64,000 nt of DNA, taken from assembly GCF_019091135.1 (NCBI RefSeq), contig NZ_JAGXJW010000011.1:95272-159271 (forward strand). The letters run 5' to 3'. This DNA comes from Cohnella sp. GbtcB17. GTDB taxonomy: Bacteria > Bacillota > Bacilli > Paenibacillales > Paenibacillaceae. The position numbers and the translations under genes were made by a program. Position 1 is the stretch's first letter, and each line of letters begins with the position of its first letter. Below, in pieces: positions 1 through 8,293 of this stretch. The notes below the pieces were generated by a model. That model made no database searches, had not been told where the DNA came from, and saw only the letters and a list, made by a program, of their open reading frames with translations.

Positions 1-222
1 TTCCTAACCGAGACTTCGGCGACCGCGCGATGGCGCATGAGGGCCAGTTTGTTCCTAACCGAGACTTCGGCGACCGCACAATGGCGCATGAGGGCCAGTT
101 TGTTCCTAATCGAGACTTCGGCGGCGGGGCGACAGTGCGAGCGTAGTTGTTTGTTTCTAGCCGAGAATACTTCGGCAACTCACGGTGAAACCGTCTCTTG
201 GGTTGCTACTGAAGCAAACTGA
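1..222. repeat. 51-bp tandem repeat array, left edge of window
   Basis: Three units of exactly 51 bp (1-51, 52-102, 103-153), each opening with TTCCTAAYCGAGACTTCGGC, followed by a degenerate fourth copy to about 222. The first two units differ at only a few bases. The array may begin before the window. A short frame (37-222) reads through it because 51 is a multiple of 3, but it has no ribosome site, so I call the stretch non-coding. The same 51-bp step recurs in four other spacers of this window with different unit sequences. Confidence 0.85.
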
Positions 223-267
223 AATAGGGCAGCATCCAACACCGAATTTTTCTGATAGGTGCAATAA

Positions 268-294
268 AAGCGGCAGGCTCTCCGCCTGCCGCTT
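268..294 (-). terminator. Stem-loop terminator after the dioxygenase gene
   Basis: An 11-bp perfect stem (AAGCGGCAGGC and its complement) around a 5-nt loop. On the minus strand it is followed by TTTTATTG, so it most likely ends the leftward operon whose last gene stops at 468. The plus-strand side has only a weak T run. Confidence 0.7.
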
Positions 295-371
295 GTTGCC
301 GATACCGGCATCCTACTAAAGCCACTGGACGCTGATATCGCGATCCGTCGGCCTGACTTCTATGCTTTTCT

Positions 372-456
372 CGCTTTCACGCTTTTCACGCTTTCACGCT
401 TCTCACGCTTTCATGCTTTTCGCACCTTCACACTTTCCGCGCCTTTACACTTTCCG
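372..456. repeat. 17-bp tandem repeat array downstream of the dioxygenase gene
   Basis: Five copies of a unit like CGCTTTCACGCTTTTCA start at 372, 389, 406, 423 and 440, a constant 17-bp step, with copies decaying to the right. The stretch lies between the stop of the dioxygenase gene and the terminator at 268-294. It is pyrimidine-rich on the plus strand. I see no coding signal in it. Seventeen is one third of the 51-bp step used by the other spacer arrays here. Confidence 0.75.
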
Positions 457-467
457 CGCTTGGCCGC

Positions 468-1226
468 TTAAAACACCTGCTCGCTGTAGCCCATCAGCCG
501 CCGCCTGCGCGGATTGCTGCGCTGGGCGATCTCCTCGGGCACCCGATAGGCTCCGTTGATATCGTAAGTCATGTGCGGCACAATAAACTTTTTGCGGTAG
601 ATGACCTGCTGCACGTAGCGAGGATCGTCGCTTTGATTGCGCGCGCCCCGGTGCCAGATTTGGCTGTTGAAGACGAGGCAGTCTCCCGCTTCGGCCAAGA
701 TCGACACAGGTCCTTGCCCTTTGTATTCGCCGATCTCCTCGGCGAAGCGGATCGCCCGGCCTGCGCGGTGGGAGCCCGGCACGACCTGGGTCGGACCCTG
801 ATCCTCCGTGACGTCGTCCAGATAATACAACGCGTTCAACAGAAATACCGGCATCGGGATGCTCGCGTCCAGCTCGGCGCCCTCGGGCAGCGGGAAAAAC
901 AGCGCCTCGTCGACATGCCATTTGCTGACGCCGTTGTTCCTGGTCGTACGCATGCCGTTCATGCTGCTTAACTGGCAATCGGGCCCGAGCACCTCCTCGA
1001 TGAAGGCGCTGATGACGGGATGGTCGACGAGCGTCTCAAATATCTCGCCGCGTTCGAACATCGGCCCCTGCATCATGACATGGTCGTCCTTGCCCTCAAA
1101 CGCCAATCGTATCCCTTCCTTGAGCGCAGCCGTCTGCCCTCGGTCCAGCACGTTTTTAAATAAGACGTAACCGTCCCTATGAAGCTGCTCCAACTCTTTG
1201 GCAAAATGCGTCGCGATCGTCGTCAT
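468..1226 (-). CDS. Phytanoyl-CoA dioxygenase (PhyH) family Fe(II)/2-oxoglutarate hydroxylase
   Basis: 252 aa, last gene of the leftward biosynthetic-looking operon. The PhyH fold is recognisable: the HxD iron pair is H104-V-D106 in KWHVDEALFF, the distal iron histidine is H192 in IWHRGARN, and the arginine at about 203 probably holds 2-oxoglutarate. The segment TQVVPGSHRAGR (146-157) is typical of the family, as is the length. Members use Fe(II), O2 and 2-oxoglutarate to hydroxylate small molecules; many act in natural-product pathways. The start codon overlaps the stop of the adenylating enzyme gene by 4 bp (ATGA), so the two are translationally coupled. The substrate is not predictable; I infer that it tailors the acyl product of its neighbours. 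Confidence 0.88.
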   Translation of the reverse strand: MTTIATHFAKELEQLHRDGYVLFKNVLDRGQTAALKEGIRLAFEGKDDHVMMQGPMFERGEIFETLVDHPVISAFIEEVLGPDCQLSSMNGMRTTRNNGVSKWHVDEALFFPLPEGAELDASIPMPVFLLNALYYLDDVTEDQGPTQVVPGSHRAGRAIRFAEEIGEYKGQGPVSILAEAGDCLVFNSQIWHRGARNQSDDPRYVQQVIYRKKFIVPHMTYDINGAYRVPEEIAQRSNPRRRRLMGYSEQVF

Positions 1227-2629
1227 TTTGATTCCGCCTCTCTTCGTTCATTCATATATGGCATGCCTGCCTGCGCTTGCGGATTGCGAATTTTTTTCAG
1301 CCGGCTGCTGATCAACGATTCCCGGGTAATGACGATCTTCTGCGGGATCTTGTGGGCCGGCAGCTTATCCCGGCAAAATGCCCATATCCGCCTTCGAAGC
1401 TCGCTCACGCTCGGATCCGCATCCTCGCGCAGCTTCACGGTCGCCATCACCATTTGCCCCGTGATGCCGCTCGTCTCCGCGCTCACGACGACTTCCTCGA
1501 TGCCGGCCAGCTCCTGAAGCACGCTCTCCACCTCCGCGGGATAGACCTTTTCGCCGCCGACGTTGATGATCTCGGATCGCCGCCCCAGAATGCGGATGTA
1601 GCCGTCCTCCACGACCGCCTCGTCCCCCGTGCGCAGCCATCCGTCTTCGGTGAACGGGTCGGGCGCGTTCAGATAGCCGATCATCGCGGATTCGGCCTTG
1701 ATCTCGAGCAGTCCGTCGACGATCCGGTATTGGGCCCCGTCTCCCTGCAGCGAGAACAGCAGCGAATCCGAGCTTTTGGACTTCGTCTTGAGCACGCCGA
1801 GCTCGGACATGCCGTACGCCTGTACGGTGCGGATATCGGGGAACGCCGCGTTCCAGGCTGCAAGCGTGTAAGCCGGCATCACTTCGGAGCCGTAGGAGAC
1901 GACCTTCAGGCTGCTTAAATCGTATGTGCGATGCGCGCCGCTCAGGAGCAGCAGGTTCATAAAGGTCGGCGAGACCGGCAGCGCCTCGATCCGATAGCGC
2001 TCGATCGTCCGGCACACCTCCTCCGGTGACCGGTCCTTCAGCACGTGCAGGCAGCCGCCGTTCGCCAGCGTCGTCAGCATCGTGTTCATCCCGCCGATAT
2101 GATCGAACATCATGAAGGGAATCGTCCTCGCGGCTCGCCCTTCGGTGCGGAACTTCGCCAGCAGCCTGTCGGCGCGGTGCACAGCCGCCTTGCTTCTGCC
2201 CGTCGAGCCGGAGGAAAAAAGTACGATTCCCGGTACGCGCTGGTAGAGAAGACCGCGCAGCAGGGGACTGCGAACCTCCCTGCCGTCCATGCGGCGGATC
2301 GACAGCCCCGACTCGCTCGCGCCTATCCTTGCCTGCGCTTCGCCGACGTCGAGGTACTCCTCGATCTTGGCCGCCACCAGGCTATCGTCGATCGGCAGCA
2401 CGATGCAGGACTGACCGAACAAAGCGAACACAGCGGCTGCGGCATAAGGCGAATATTCGGTCTCGAGCGAGACGACGACGCGCTCGAGACCTTCGGCCTG
2501 CAGCCGCCTTCTCATCGCCTCGATCTGTCCGATCAGCCAAGCGTAAGAATAAGCCCGGTCCCGCCAAACGATCGCCGATCGTTCGCCGTACCGTCCGAAC
2601 CGCTCCGTCAGCATGCTGTATTCTTCCAT
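1223..2629 (-). CDS. Stand-alone adenylating enzyme (ANL superfamily, acyl-CoA/ACP ligase type)
   Basis: 468 aa. All core ANL motifs are visible: phosphate loop SSGSTGRSK (139-147), YGMSE (272-276), TGD (334-336), the hinge and GGEKVYP (358-364), and the C-terminal catalytic lysine region SSRLKKIRN (441-449). It should activate a carboxylic acid as an acyl-adenylate and pass it to a thiol. The N-terminal part is short for the family (about 500-550 aa usual). Start at 2629 follows GAGGAGGAGCGCG and overlaps the preceding ACP-fusion gene by 22 bp. The neighbouring gene supplies a carrier domain, so I infer acyl-ACP loading rather than CoA ligation. Substrate unknown; the binding pocket cannot be decoded safely by eye. 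Confidence 0.88.
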   Translation of the reverse strand: MEEYSMLTERFGRYGERSAIVWRDRAYSYAWLIGQIEAMRRRLQAEGLERVVVSLETEYSPYAAAAVFALFGQSCIVLPIDDSLVAAKIEEYLDVGEAQARIGASESGLSIRRMDGREVRSPLLRGLLYQRVPGIVLFSSGSTGRSKAAVHRADRLLAKFRTEGRAARTIPFMMFDHIGGMNTMLTTLANGGCLHVLKDRSPEEVCRTIERYRIEALPVSPTFMNLLLLSGAHRTYDLSSLKVVSYGSEVMPAYTLAAWNAAFPDIRTVQAYGMSELGVLKTKSKSSDSLLFSLQGDGAQYRIVDGLLEIKAESAMIGYLNAPDPFTEDGWLRTGDEAVVEDGYIRILGRRSEIINVGGEKVYPAEVESVLQELAGIEEVVVSAETSGITGQMVMATVKLREDADPSVSELRRRIWAFCRDKLPAHKIPQKIVITRESLISSRLKKIRNPQAQAGMPYMNERREAESK

Positions 2630-4026
2630 CGCGCTCCTCCTCGCTCCGCCTCCGGCAGTCGTTCGAGCAAATATTCGACCAACGTGCCGACCGTGCGGTA
2701 GGGACTGTCGGGCACGGCGGCGGCAGCGATATCCGACAGCGCCACGGCAAATCCGAGCGTCTCCTCGATGCCTTGCTCGACAGAAGCGAGCAGCGAGACG
2801 AGTCCGAGCGAGTCGAGATTGCCGTTGCGGCCGTAGAGCGGCGCTTCGGTGCCGAGCTCGACGGGAATGGCGCCGTCATGGAGCCGATTCACGTCCTCGC
2901 AGCTATCGAGTACGATTCGCAGCAGCGCTTGCCGAACGCCCGTGTCTCCATCTTCCTGACGCCTTCGCTTGCCGAACAAGCCCGCCGTCCGCGAATCCGC
3001 CCAGAGCGTCTCGTACAGCCGATGCTCGCGACCGGCCAATGCCTCCAGCGAGGCGCCGAGCTGCGCCAGTCGTTCGGCGGCCGATCGGCCCTGCAATTGC
3101 TTGTGCGCCTCCTCCCACTCCGCGACGATCGCCTCGAACGCTTCGGCATGCGCCTTGAACGGCGAACCGAGCGTCTCCGCCGCCTCCCGCAGCAAGTCGC
3201 GGAAAAAATACCGGCTCCACCGCATGTCGAACACGAAAGCCGACAGCGTGCCAAGAGACGCCGTCCCTTTAGCCAGAATAAGATGCAGCTGGCCCAGCAG
3301 TCTCCTTGTCACCGCGTGGCCGAAATAATACGTACGCTCCCCTTCCGCGATCTCCCGGGCCGACAAGTATTCGTGTGCATGCGTGGCTACCGCTCGCAGC
3401 AGCAGCTCCTCATAGGAAGAGGAACGCGTATCGTCGGAGGCGGCGATGCCGATGGAGCAGTACGAATGCAGCTCCTCCTTGCGTTTCGCGCCCGCCAGCT
3501 CGGGGATTGCCTTGTTGCCCTTCCAGAAATCGTCGAACGCCTGCAGCGACAGCGGACCGATATATCGTGCCGGCACCGGGTCGTAGACGTGCAGCCGCGT
3601 CTCTTCGATGCCGTACACGGCGAGCCAATGATCGACCAGATACTGGCGCGAGGCGGGATCGACGAGCTTCGCGATATACTTGGGAGACAGGTAATCTTCG
3701 CAATAAGGCAGGTAGTAGCTGGTGCCGGTGACCAGGAACAGCTCGCCTTCGCCAATGAGCCGGCGCCCTTCCCGCAGGCCTTCCTCGAGGCTCGCGAACT
3801 CCGTCTTGCCCGTCTGGCGCCAGACGGCCTCTGAATAATCCAGCTTGTTGAAGTAGGTCTTCACCAGACCCGTGTCCGAGCAGGCAGTCACGCCGTACAA
3901 ACGCGCAGCAGCCAGCAGGCCGAGACCGCTCCGCACGCCTTGCCGTTCGAGCACTTCGCGGATGAGCGGAAAATTGCAGGGAAAGTAATAGGGAATGTCC
4001 ATCAGCGGTTCAAAAGGTCGGATCAA
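2608..4026 (-). CDS. BtrH-like cysteine acyltransferase domain fused to a C-terminal acyl carrier protein
   Basis: 472 aa from a TTG start at 4026, chosen because AGGGAGGGG sits 5 nt upstream; the next ATG (4002) has no ribosome site. Residues 1-180 resemble the BtrH N-terminal domain of butirosin biosynthesis: a conserved early cysteine (C17 in YYFPCNFPL), a segment ending SYYLPY (103-108) like the family VDxYYLPY motif, then H133 in VDHWLAVYGI and D149 in VYDP, plausible members of a Cys-His-Asp triad. About 180-350 is helical and unrecognised. Residues 361-460 read as an acyl carrier protein with the phosphopantetheine serine S406 in LDSLGLV. BtrH transfers an ACP-bound acyl group to an amine; carrying its own ACP suggests intramolecular delivery. 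The family assignment is by eye and could be wrong; the ACP is clearer. Confidence 0.7.
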   Translation of the reverse strand: MIRPFEPLMDIPYYFPCNFPLIREVLERQGVRSGLGLLAAARLYGVTACSDTGLVKTYFNKLDYSEAVWRQTGKTEFASLEEGLREGRRLIGEGELFLVTGTSYYLPYCEDYLSPKYIAKLVDPASRQYLVDHWLAVYGIEETRLHVYDPVPARYIGPLSLQAFDDFWKGNKAIPELAGAKRKEELHSYCSIGIAASDDTRSSSYEELLLRAVATHAHEYLSAREIAEGERTYYFGHAVTRRLLGQLHLILAKGTASLGTLSAFVFDMRWSRYFFRDLLREAAETLGSPFKAHAEAFEAIVAEWEEAHKQLQGRSAAERLAQLGASLEALAGREHRLYETLWADSRTAGLFGKRRRQEDGDTGVRQALLRIVLDSCEDVNRLHDGAIPVELGTEAPLYGRNGNLDSLGLVSLLASVEQGIEETLGFAVALSDIAAAAVPDSPYRTVGTLVEYLLERLPEAERGGARWKNTAC

Positions 4027-5404
4027 CGCGGCCCCTCCCTTCCGTCGTGCGGGATCGCGTCTCTTCCCAGCGCGCGATCTCGTAGCGAAGCGACAGATCG
4101 CCCGACGCCCGGAACGAGCGGTTCGGCAGGACGCCGCCTTCGGCATCCGTCTCGAACTTGCGGAATCCTTTGGTGAAGCGGAAGCGGTAGCCCGTGTCCC
4201 TCGGCACCCGGAATCGTCCGGCATACCGGGTACCGCCCCTATGCTCCAGGCGCATGCCCATCGCCCCGTAGATGGCGTCCGGCAGCTCTTCCCCCGGCGA
4301 CACGTCGGCGGTTATCTCGACGACGACGCGATCGGACAGAACGGGAACTACCGTGTAGACGCCGGTCGCCACAAGCCCGCCGGCCGACAGCGTCAAAGTC
4401 GTCGTGCCCGGCCGCAGCGGGATCAACGTGCCGTCGGGCAGCGCCTCCAGCACGGTCGGATCTCCGACGCGGTAGTCGCCGTTGAGCACGCTCATCGCGA
4501 AGCCGCTGTCGTAGCGCAAAATCGCATTGACATGCGCCCGGTGTCCGCCCGCCAGGCCGATCTCAGTCCGGCCGCGCAGCTCAAGCGATACGGGTCTTCC
4601 CGTTCGTCCGAACATGAACAATAGCGGGATATGCGCCCGATCGCCCCAGTCGGTCTCCTGGTGCGCGGCCTCCGGCTGCTCGAGATAAGCAAGATCATCG
4701 CCGTAGCGGAAGCCTTGCCCGATCAGGTCGACGGCGACTTCGCGTACGTGCCTCGGCAGAAACAGTCCTTCCGCATCCCCGATGTCCATCCATACTTTCA
4801 GGGGAGAGCGACTCTTGTACGATTCATAAAGTCGTTCTTCCCGCAAGCCGGCGGGCGCCTCGTCGTCCAGCTGCGCCTTGACGAAGTAGGGCGACAGCAG
4901 CATCAGCTTGCCGAATACGTCCGGACGGCGGAATCCCATGTGGTAGGTGCACAAGCCGCCGGCGGATGACCCGATCAGGCCTGTATTCGCCGGATCCGGC
5001 AGCGTGCGGAACCGGGCGTCGATGTACGGCTTCACTTCGCTGACGACAAAATCCTCATAGTCAAGTCCTGCGCACCGGATAGCGTTCGCTTCCTCGGCCG
5101 GGGCTTTGAAGTGATAATACTCGTTGACTTCGGCGGGCCTGACATGGGCGATCGCCACGATGATGATCCCGTCCATCAGCCCCGCTTCGATCAACCGGTC
5201 GGCTGCGCGATGAATGCGCCAGGACTCGGTTCCCGGCGCGGCCGGATCGAAGGCGCGCTGTCCCGCGTGCATATAGAGCACCGGATAATGCGTGGACGTC
5301 TCACGCTCGTAGCCCGGGGGCAAGTATATGAATAACCTCCTTTCATTGTCTAAACGGCTGGCGCGAAATCCATCTACCGTCAGTACAGCTGCTTGAAGCG
5401 GCAT
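4010..5404 (-). CDS. Esterase D / Fes-like alpha/beta hydrolase with C-terminal beta-sandwich
   Basis: 464 aa, no signal peptide. Residues 1-255 are a putative-esterase (PF00756-type) hydrolase: nucleophile S147 in GLIGSSAGG, acid near D207-D210 in DIGDAEG, and H248 in AAHQETDW. The C-terminal part (about 345-450) contains FTKGFRKFETDAEGG and PNRSF, which resembles the starch-binding-like or all-beta domain often attached to such esterases. The family covers siderophore esterases, S-formylglutathione hydrolases and sugar esterases. The start at 5404 follows TTGGAGGGAGAG. It overlaps the next gene by 17 bp. A role in releasing or trimming the cluster product is inference; a carbohydrate esterase is equally possible. 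Confidence 0.8.
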   Translation of the reverse strand: MPLQAAVLTVDGFRASRLDNERRLFIYLPPGYERETSTHYPVLYMHAGQRAFDPAAPGTESWRIHRAADRLIEAGLMDGIIIVAIAHVRPAEVNEYYHFKAPAEEANAIRCAGLDYEDFVVSEVKPYIDARFRTLPDPANTGLIGSSAGGLCTYHMGFRRPDVFGKLMLLSPYFVKAQLDDEAPAGLREERLYESYKSRSPLKVWMDIGDAEGLFLPRHVREVAVDLIGQGFRYGDDLAYLEQPEAAHQETDWGDRAHIPLLFMFGRTGRPVSLELRGRTEIGLAGGHRAHVNAILRYDSGFAMSVLNGDYRVGDPTVLEALPDGTLIPLRPGTTTLTLSAGGLVATGVYTVVPVLSDRVVVEITADVSPGEELPDAIYGAMGMRLEHRGGTRYAGRFRVPRDTGYRFRFTKGFRKFETDAEGGVLPNRSFRASGDLSLRYEIARWEETRSRTTEGRGRVDPTF

Positions 5405-5494
5405 ATCTCTCCCTCCAATCTGCTATCTTTCTAAACTACTCTCCTCCTCCTCTTCTCCTCTCCTCCTTCCGCGCCTCCCCACTCCGAGCTGCGC

Positions 5495-5536
5495 CAAAAA
5501 ACCCCGCTCTCCCGAAGCATGCCGGGAAAACGGGGT
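5495..5536 (-). terminator. Terminator between the MFS exporter and the esterase
   Basis: Stem AACCCCG/CGGGGTT with an inner CCCG/CGGG pair, followed on the minus strand by TTTTTT. It separates the exporter gene (stop 5656) from the esterase gene (start 5404), so the four downstream genes need read-through or their own promoter; I see no clean -35/-10 pair in the gap. Confidence 0.75.
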
Positions 5537-5538
5537 TG

Positions 5539-5569
5539 TTTTTAAAACATGACAACCATGTTTTAAAAA
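5539..5569 (-). promoter_or_regulatory. Long palindrome directly upstream of the terminator
   Basis: Perfect inverted repeat with 13-bp arms (TTTTTAAAACATG and its complement) around a 5-nt loop, ending 2 nt before the terminator at 5495-5536. A palindrome built from TTTTAAAC arms stands in the same place before the terminator at 8140-8174. It may be a protein-binding site or the first of two RNA hairpins in a leader. Confidence 0.55.
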
Positions 5570-5655
5570 TTCATGGCCCTCAGATTGTACGTGAACGACG
5601 CACTTCCAACTTAATACAATTTGGATAATTTGTAAATATTTAATTTTCGACATGC

Positions 5656-6930
5656 TTATCGATAATTGCGAATCGGCTTCAGCAGCGCTGCGGCAACAAT
5701 GCCCAGCGCCAGCAGCAGCAACCCGAGAACGACGAGCACGCGCCCGGCGCCCCAGCGGTCGGCGAGTATGGAGACGGCCGCCAGCGACAGCGTAGGCGCC
5801 ACGCTCGTGATGGCGCCGAGCGTCCCGTAGATGCGGCCCTGCAGTTCTCCTCGAACCTCCGACTTCAGAATAATCTGGATCATCATCGAGCAAAAGGCGA
5901 ACAGCAGACCGCCGAGGAGGATCAACGGCAGCGCCAGCAGCGGGGACGAGATAAAGGATACGGCGGCGTATAACGGTCCGAGCGGCAGAAGACCGGCGAA
6001 TACAAGCCGCCCCCTCCTGCCCATCCTTTTGCCCAAACTCAGGATGATGCCGGCCCCGGCCAGATAGCCGAGCGGAATGCACATCTCGAGCAGGCCGAAC
6101 TCGACGGGATTCGCCCGCCACCGGCCGACGGCGATGACTTGGACGAGCATGATGGCGCTCAGAAAGAAGGCGGACAGCAGCGGCGCCAAAAACACAATGG
6201 ATCGAACGAGCGCATCCTGCCGTATATAGTCGATTCCGCCTCGCCAATCCTGCAAAAAAGTGGGCCTGGTATCGACGGCGGTGCGCTCCACCGGCGGAAA
6301 TCCTCGCGTGAAGAGCGTGCAAACGGCGGAAAACAAGAAGGCGGCGGCAGTGGTCAAAATGGCGGTCAATCCCCCGAAGGAAGAAACGACGACGCCGGCA
6401 ACCGCCAGCCCCGAGATGCGTGCGGCATTGTCGGCAATATGAATGGCGCTCGCGGCCTGCTGAACGCGCGCGGGACCGACGATTGCCGTCGTCGACGCAT
6501 GGAAGGCGGGGCTAAGCAGCAGGCTGCAGAACATGGACAGAGAAGCCAGCACGAGCAGCGTCGGGAACGGCGCGTGGAAAACAAACAACGAGACGGCCAG
6601 AATCGCCGCGATCGCGCTGCGCGACAGCTCCGAGAACAGCATCAGGCGACGGCGGTCGATCCGGTCCGCGATCGTGCCCGCGAACGAGCCGAACAGGAAG
6701 CCGACGCTCAGGTAGCAGATCTGCACGGCTGCCATTCGCTGCGCGCTGCCGGTCGTCTGCAGCACCCACAGGCTGATGGCGATGCCGTTGAAGCTGTCTC
6801 CGAACACGGACGCCGTATAGCCGGTCAGCAGCCGCATGAACGAGCGATTGCGCCATACCGGCAGCGTCTCGCCGACAGCCGTCGGTCCCGCCTGCCGGCG
6901 GGCGTCCGCGGCTTGAAGCGGCGTTTGCAT
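5656..6930 (-). CDS. MFS exporter, EntS-like (MFS_3)
   Basis: 424 aa from the ATG at 6930, chosen over an upstream in-frame start because AAAGGGGGAT lies just before it. About twelve hydrophobic segments are visible. The loop after helix 2 carries the MFS motif-A-like GTIADRIDRRRLM. The overall pattern (NRSFMRLLTGYTASVFGDSF near the N-terminus, a long soluble loop near the middle) matches the EntS/YbdA family that exports siderophores and other small molecules. It is first in the leftward operon and lies directly under a consensus promoter and palindromic operator. Export of the product made by the downstream enzymes is the simplest reading; drug efflux is the alternative. Confidence 0.85.
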   Translation of the reverse strand: MQTPLQAADARRQAGPTAVGETLPVWRNRSFMRLLTGYTASVFGDSFNGIAISLWVLQTTGSAQRMAAVQICYLSVGFLFGSFAGTIADRIDRRRLMLFSELSRSAIAAILAVSLFVFHAPFPTLLVLASLSMFCSLLLSPAFHASTTAIVGPARVQQAASAIHIADNAARISGLAVAGVVVSSFGGLTAILTTAAAFLFSAVCTLFTRGFPPVERTAVDTRPTFLQDWRGGIDYIRQDALVRSIVFLAPLLSAFFLSAIMLVQVIAVGRWRANPVEFGLLEMCIPLGYLAGAGIILSLGKRMGRRGRLVFAGLLPLGPLYAAVSFISSPLLALPLILLGGLLFAFCSMMIQIILKSEVRGELQGRIYGTLGAITSVAPTLSLAAVSILADRWGAGRVLVVLGLLLLALGIVAAALLKPIRNYR

Positions 6931-6967
6931 TCGTATCCCCCTTTCTGAAATTCGCTTGAGCGACAAC

Positions 6968-6985
6968 AACTTAAACGTTTAAGTT
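6968..6985. promoter_or_regulatory. Palindromic operator for the LacI-type regulator
   Basis: Perfect 18-bp palindrome AACTTAAACGTTTAAGTT with the CG centre typical of LacI/GalR operators. It sits immediately downstream of the -10 box (6991-6996) of the exporter promoter, where bound repressor would block initiation. The adjacent divergent LacI-family gene is the likely binder. Confidence 0.85.
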
Positions 6986-6990
6986 TCTTA

Positions 6991-8036
<1,046 letters not shown>

Positions 8037-8052
8037 CGCCGCTATTTTTTGA

Positions 8053-8082
8053 TTGACAAAACGACCAAAATTTTCTTATTAT
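8053..8082 (+). promoter_or_regulatory. Promoter upstream of the CGTase gene
   Basis: TTGACA (8053-8058) and TATTAT (8077-8082), spacer 18 bp. It lies between the regulator stop and a strong terminator at 8140-8174, so transcripts starting here must pass that terminator before reaching the CGTase start at 8294. Confidence 0.7.
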
Positions 8083-8114
8083 TAGGTCGCTAATCATAAT
8101 TTGAGGGCACTGCT

Positions 8115-8136
8115 TTTTAAACCTGACGGTTTAAAA
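8115..8136 (+). promoter_or_regulatory. Palindrome in the CGTase leader
   Basis: Inverted repeat of 9-bp arms (TTTTAAACC and GGTTTAAAA) around TGAC, ending 3 nt before the terminator hairpin. The order palindrome, then terminator is the same as at 5569-5495 on the other strand. Confidence 0.55.
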
Positions 8137-8139
8137 CAA

Positions 8140-8174
8140 CCCCGGTAACTCCCTTCGGAGCTGCCGGGGTTTTT
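8140..8174 (+). terminator. Terminator between the regulator and CGTase genes (possible attenuator)
   Basis: Stem CCCCGGTAACTCC / GGAGCTGCCGGGG (13 positions with two G-U pairs), loop CTTC, then TTTTT. It can end the regulator transcript; it also lies inside the leader of the promoter at 8053-8082. Confidence 0.8.
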
Positions 8175-8293
8175 GCCGTTGCGCAAAAGGAGGTGGCGCG
8201 GACGCATTTCGCAAAGTACGGCGACTCGGAACTCGTTTTGTAACCGCTTCAGACTTGTCCAGGGCACCCCATTTCAGAAAGGTGGATTTTCTC

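Noticed and set aside
37..222. 61-codon frame with 17-residue repeats
   Set aside because: The periodic protein is a by-product of the 51-bp DNA repeat; no ribosome site, and the same step in other spacers has no open frame.
362..559. 65-codon plus-strand frame over the 17-bp array
   Set aside because: It runs through the DNA repeat and then antisense into the dioxygenase gene; no start signal.
2329..3834. Plus-strand frame of about 501 codons across the ACP-fusion gene
   Set aside because: Antisense to two recognisable genes on the minus strand; no start signal and low-complexity basic composition.
8180..8235. Leader peptide after the strong AAAGGAGGTG site upstream of the CGTase gene
   Set aside because: The only start codon near the site is a GTG inside it; spacing is wrong for initiation, so no leader peptide is claimed.
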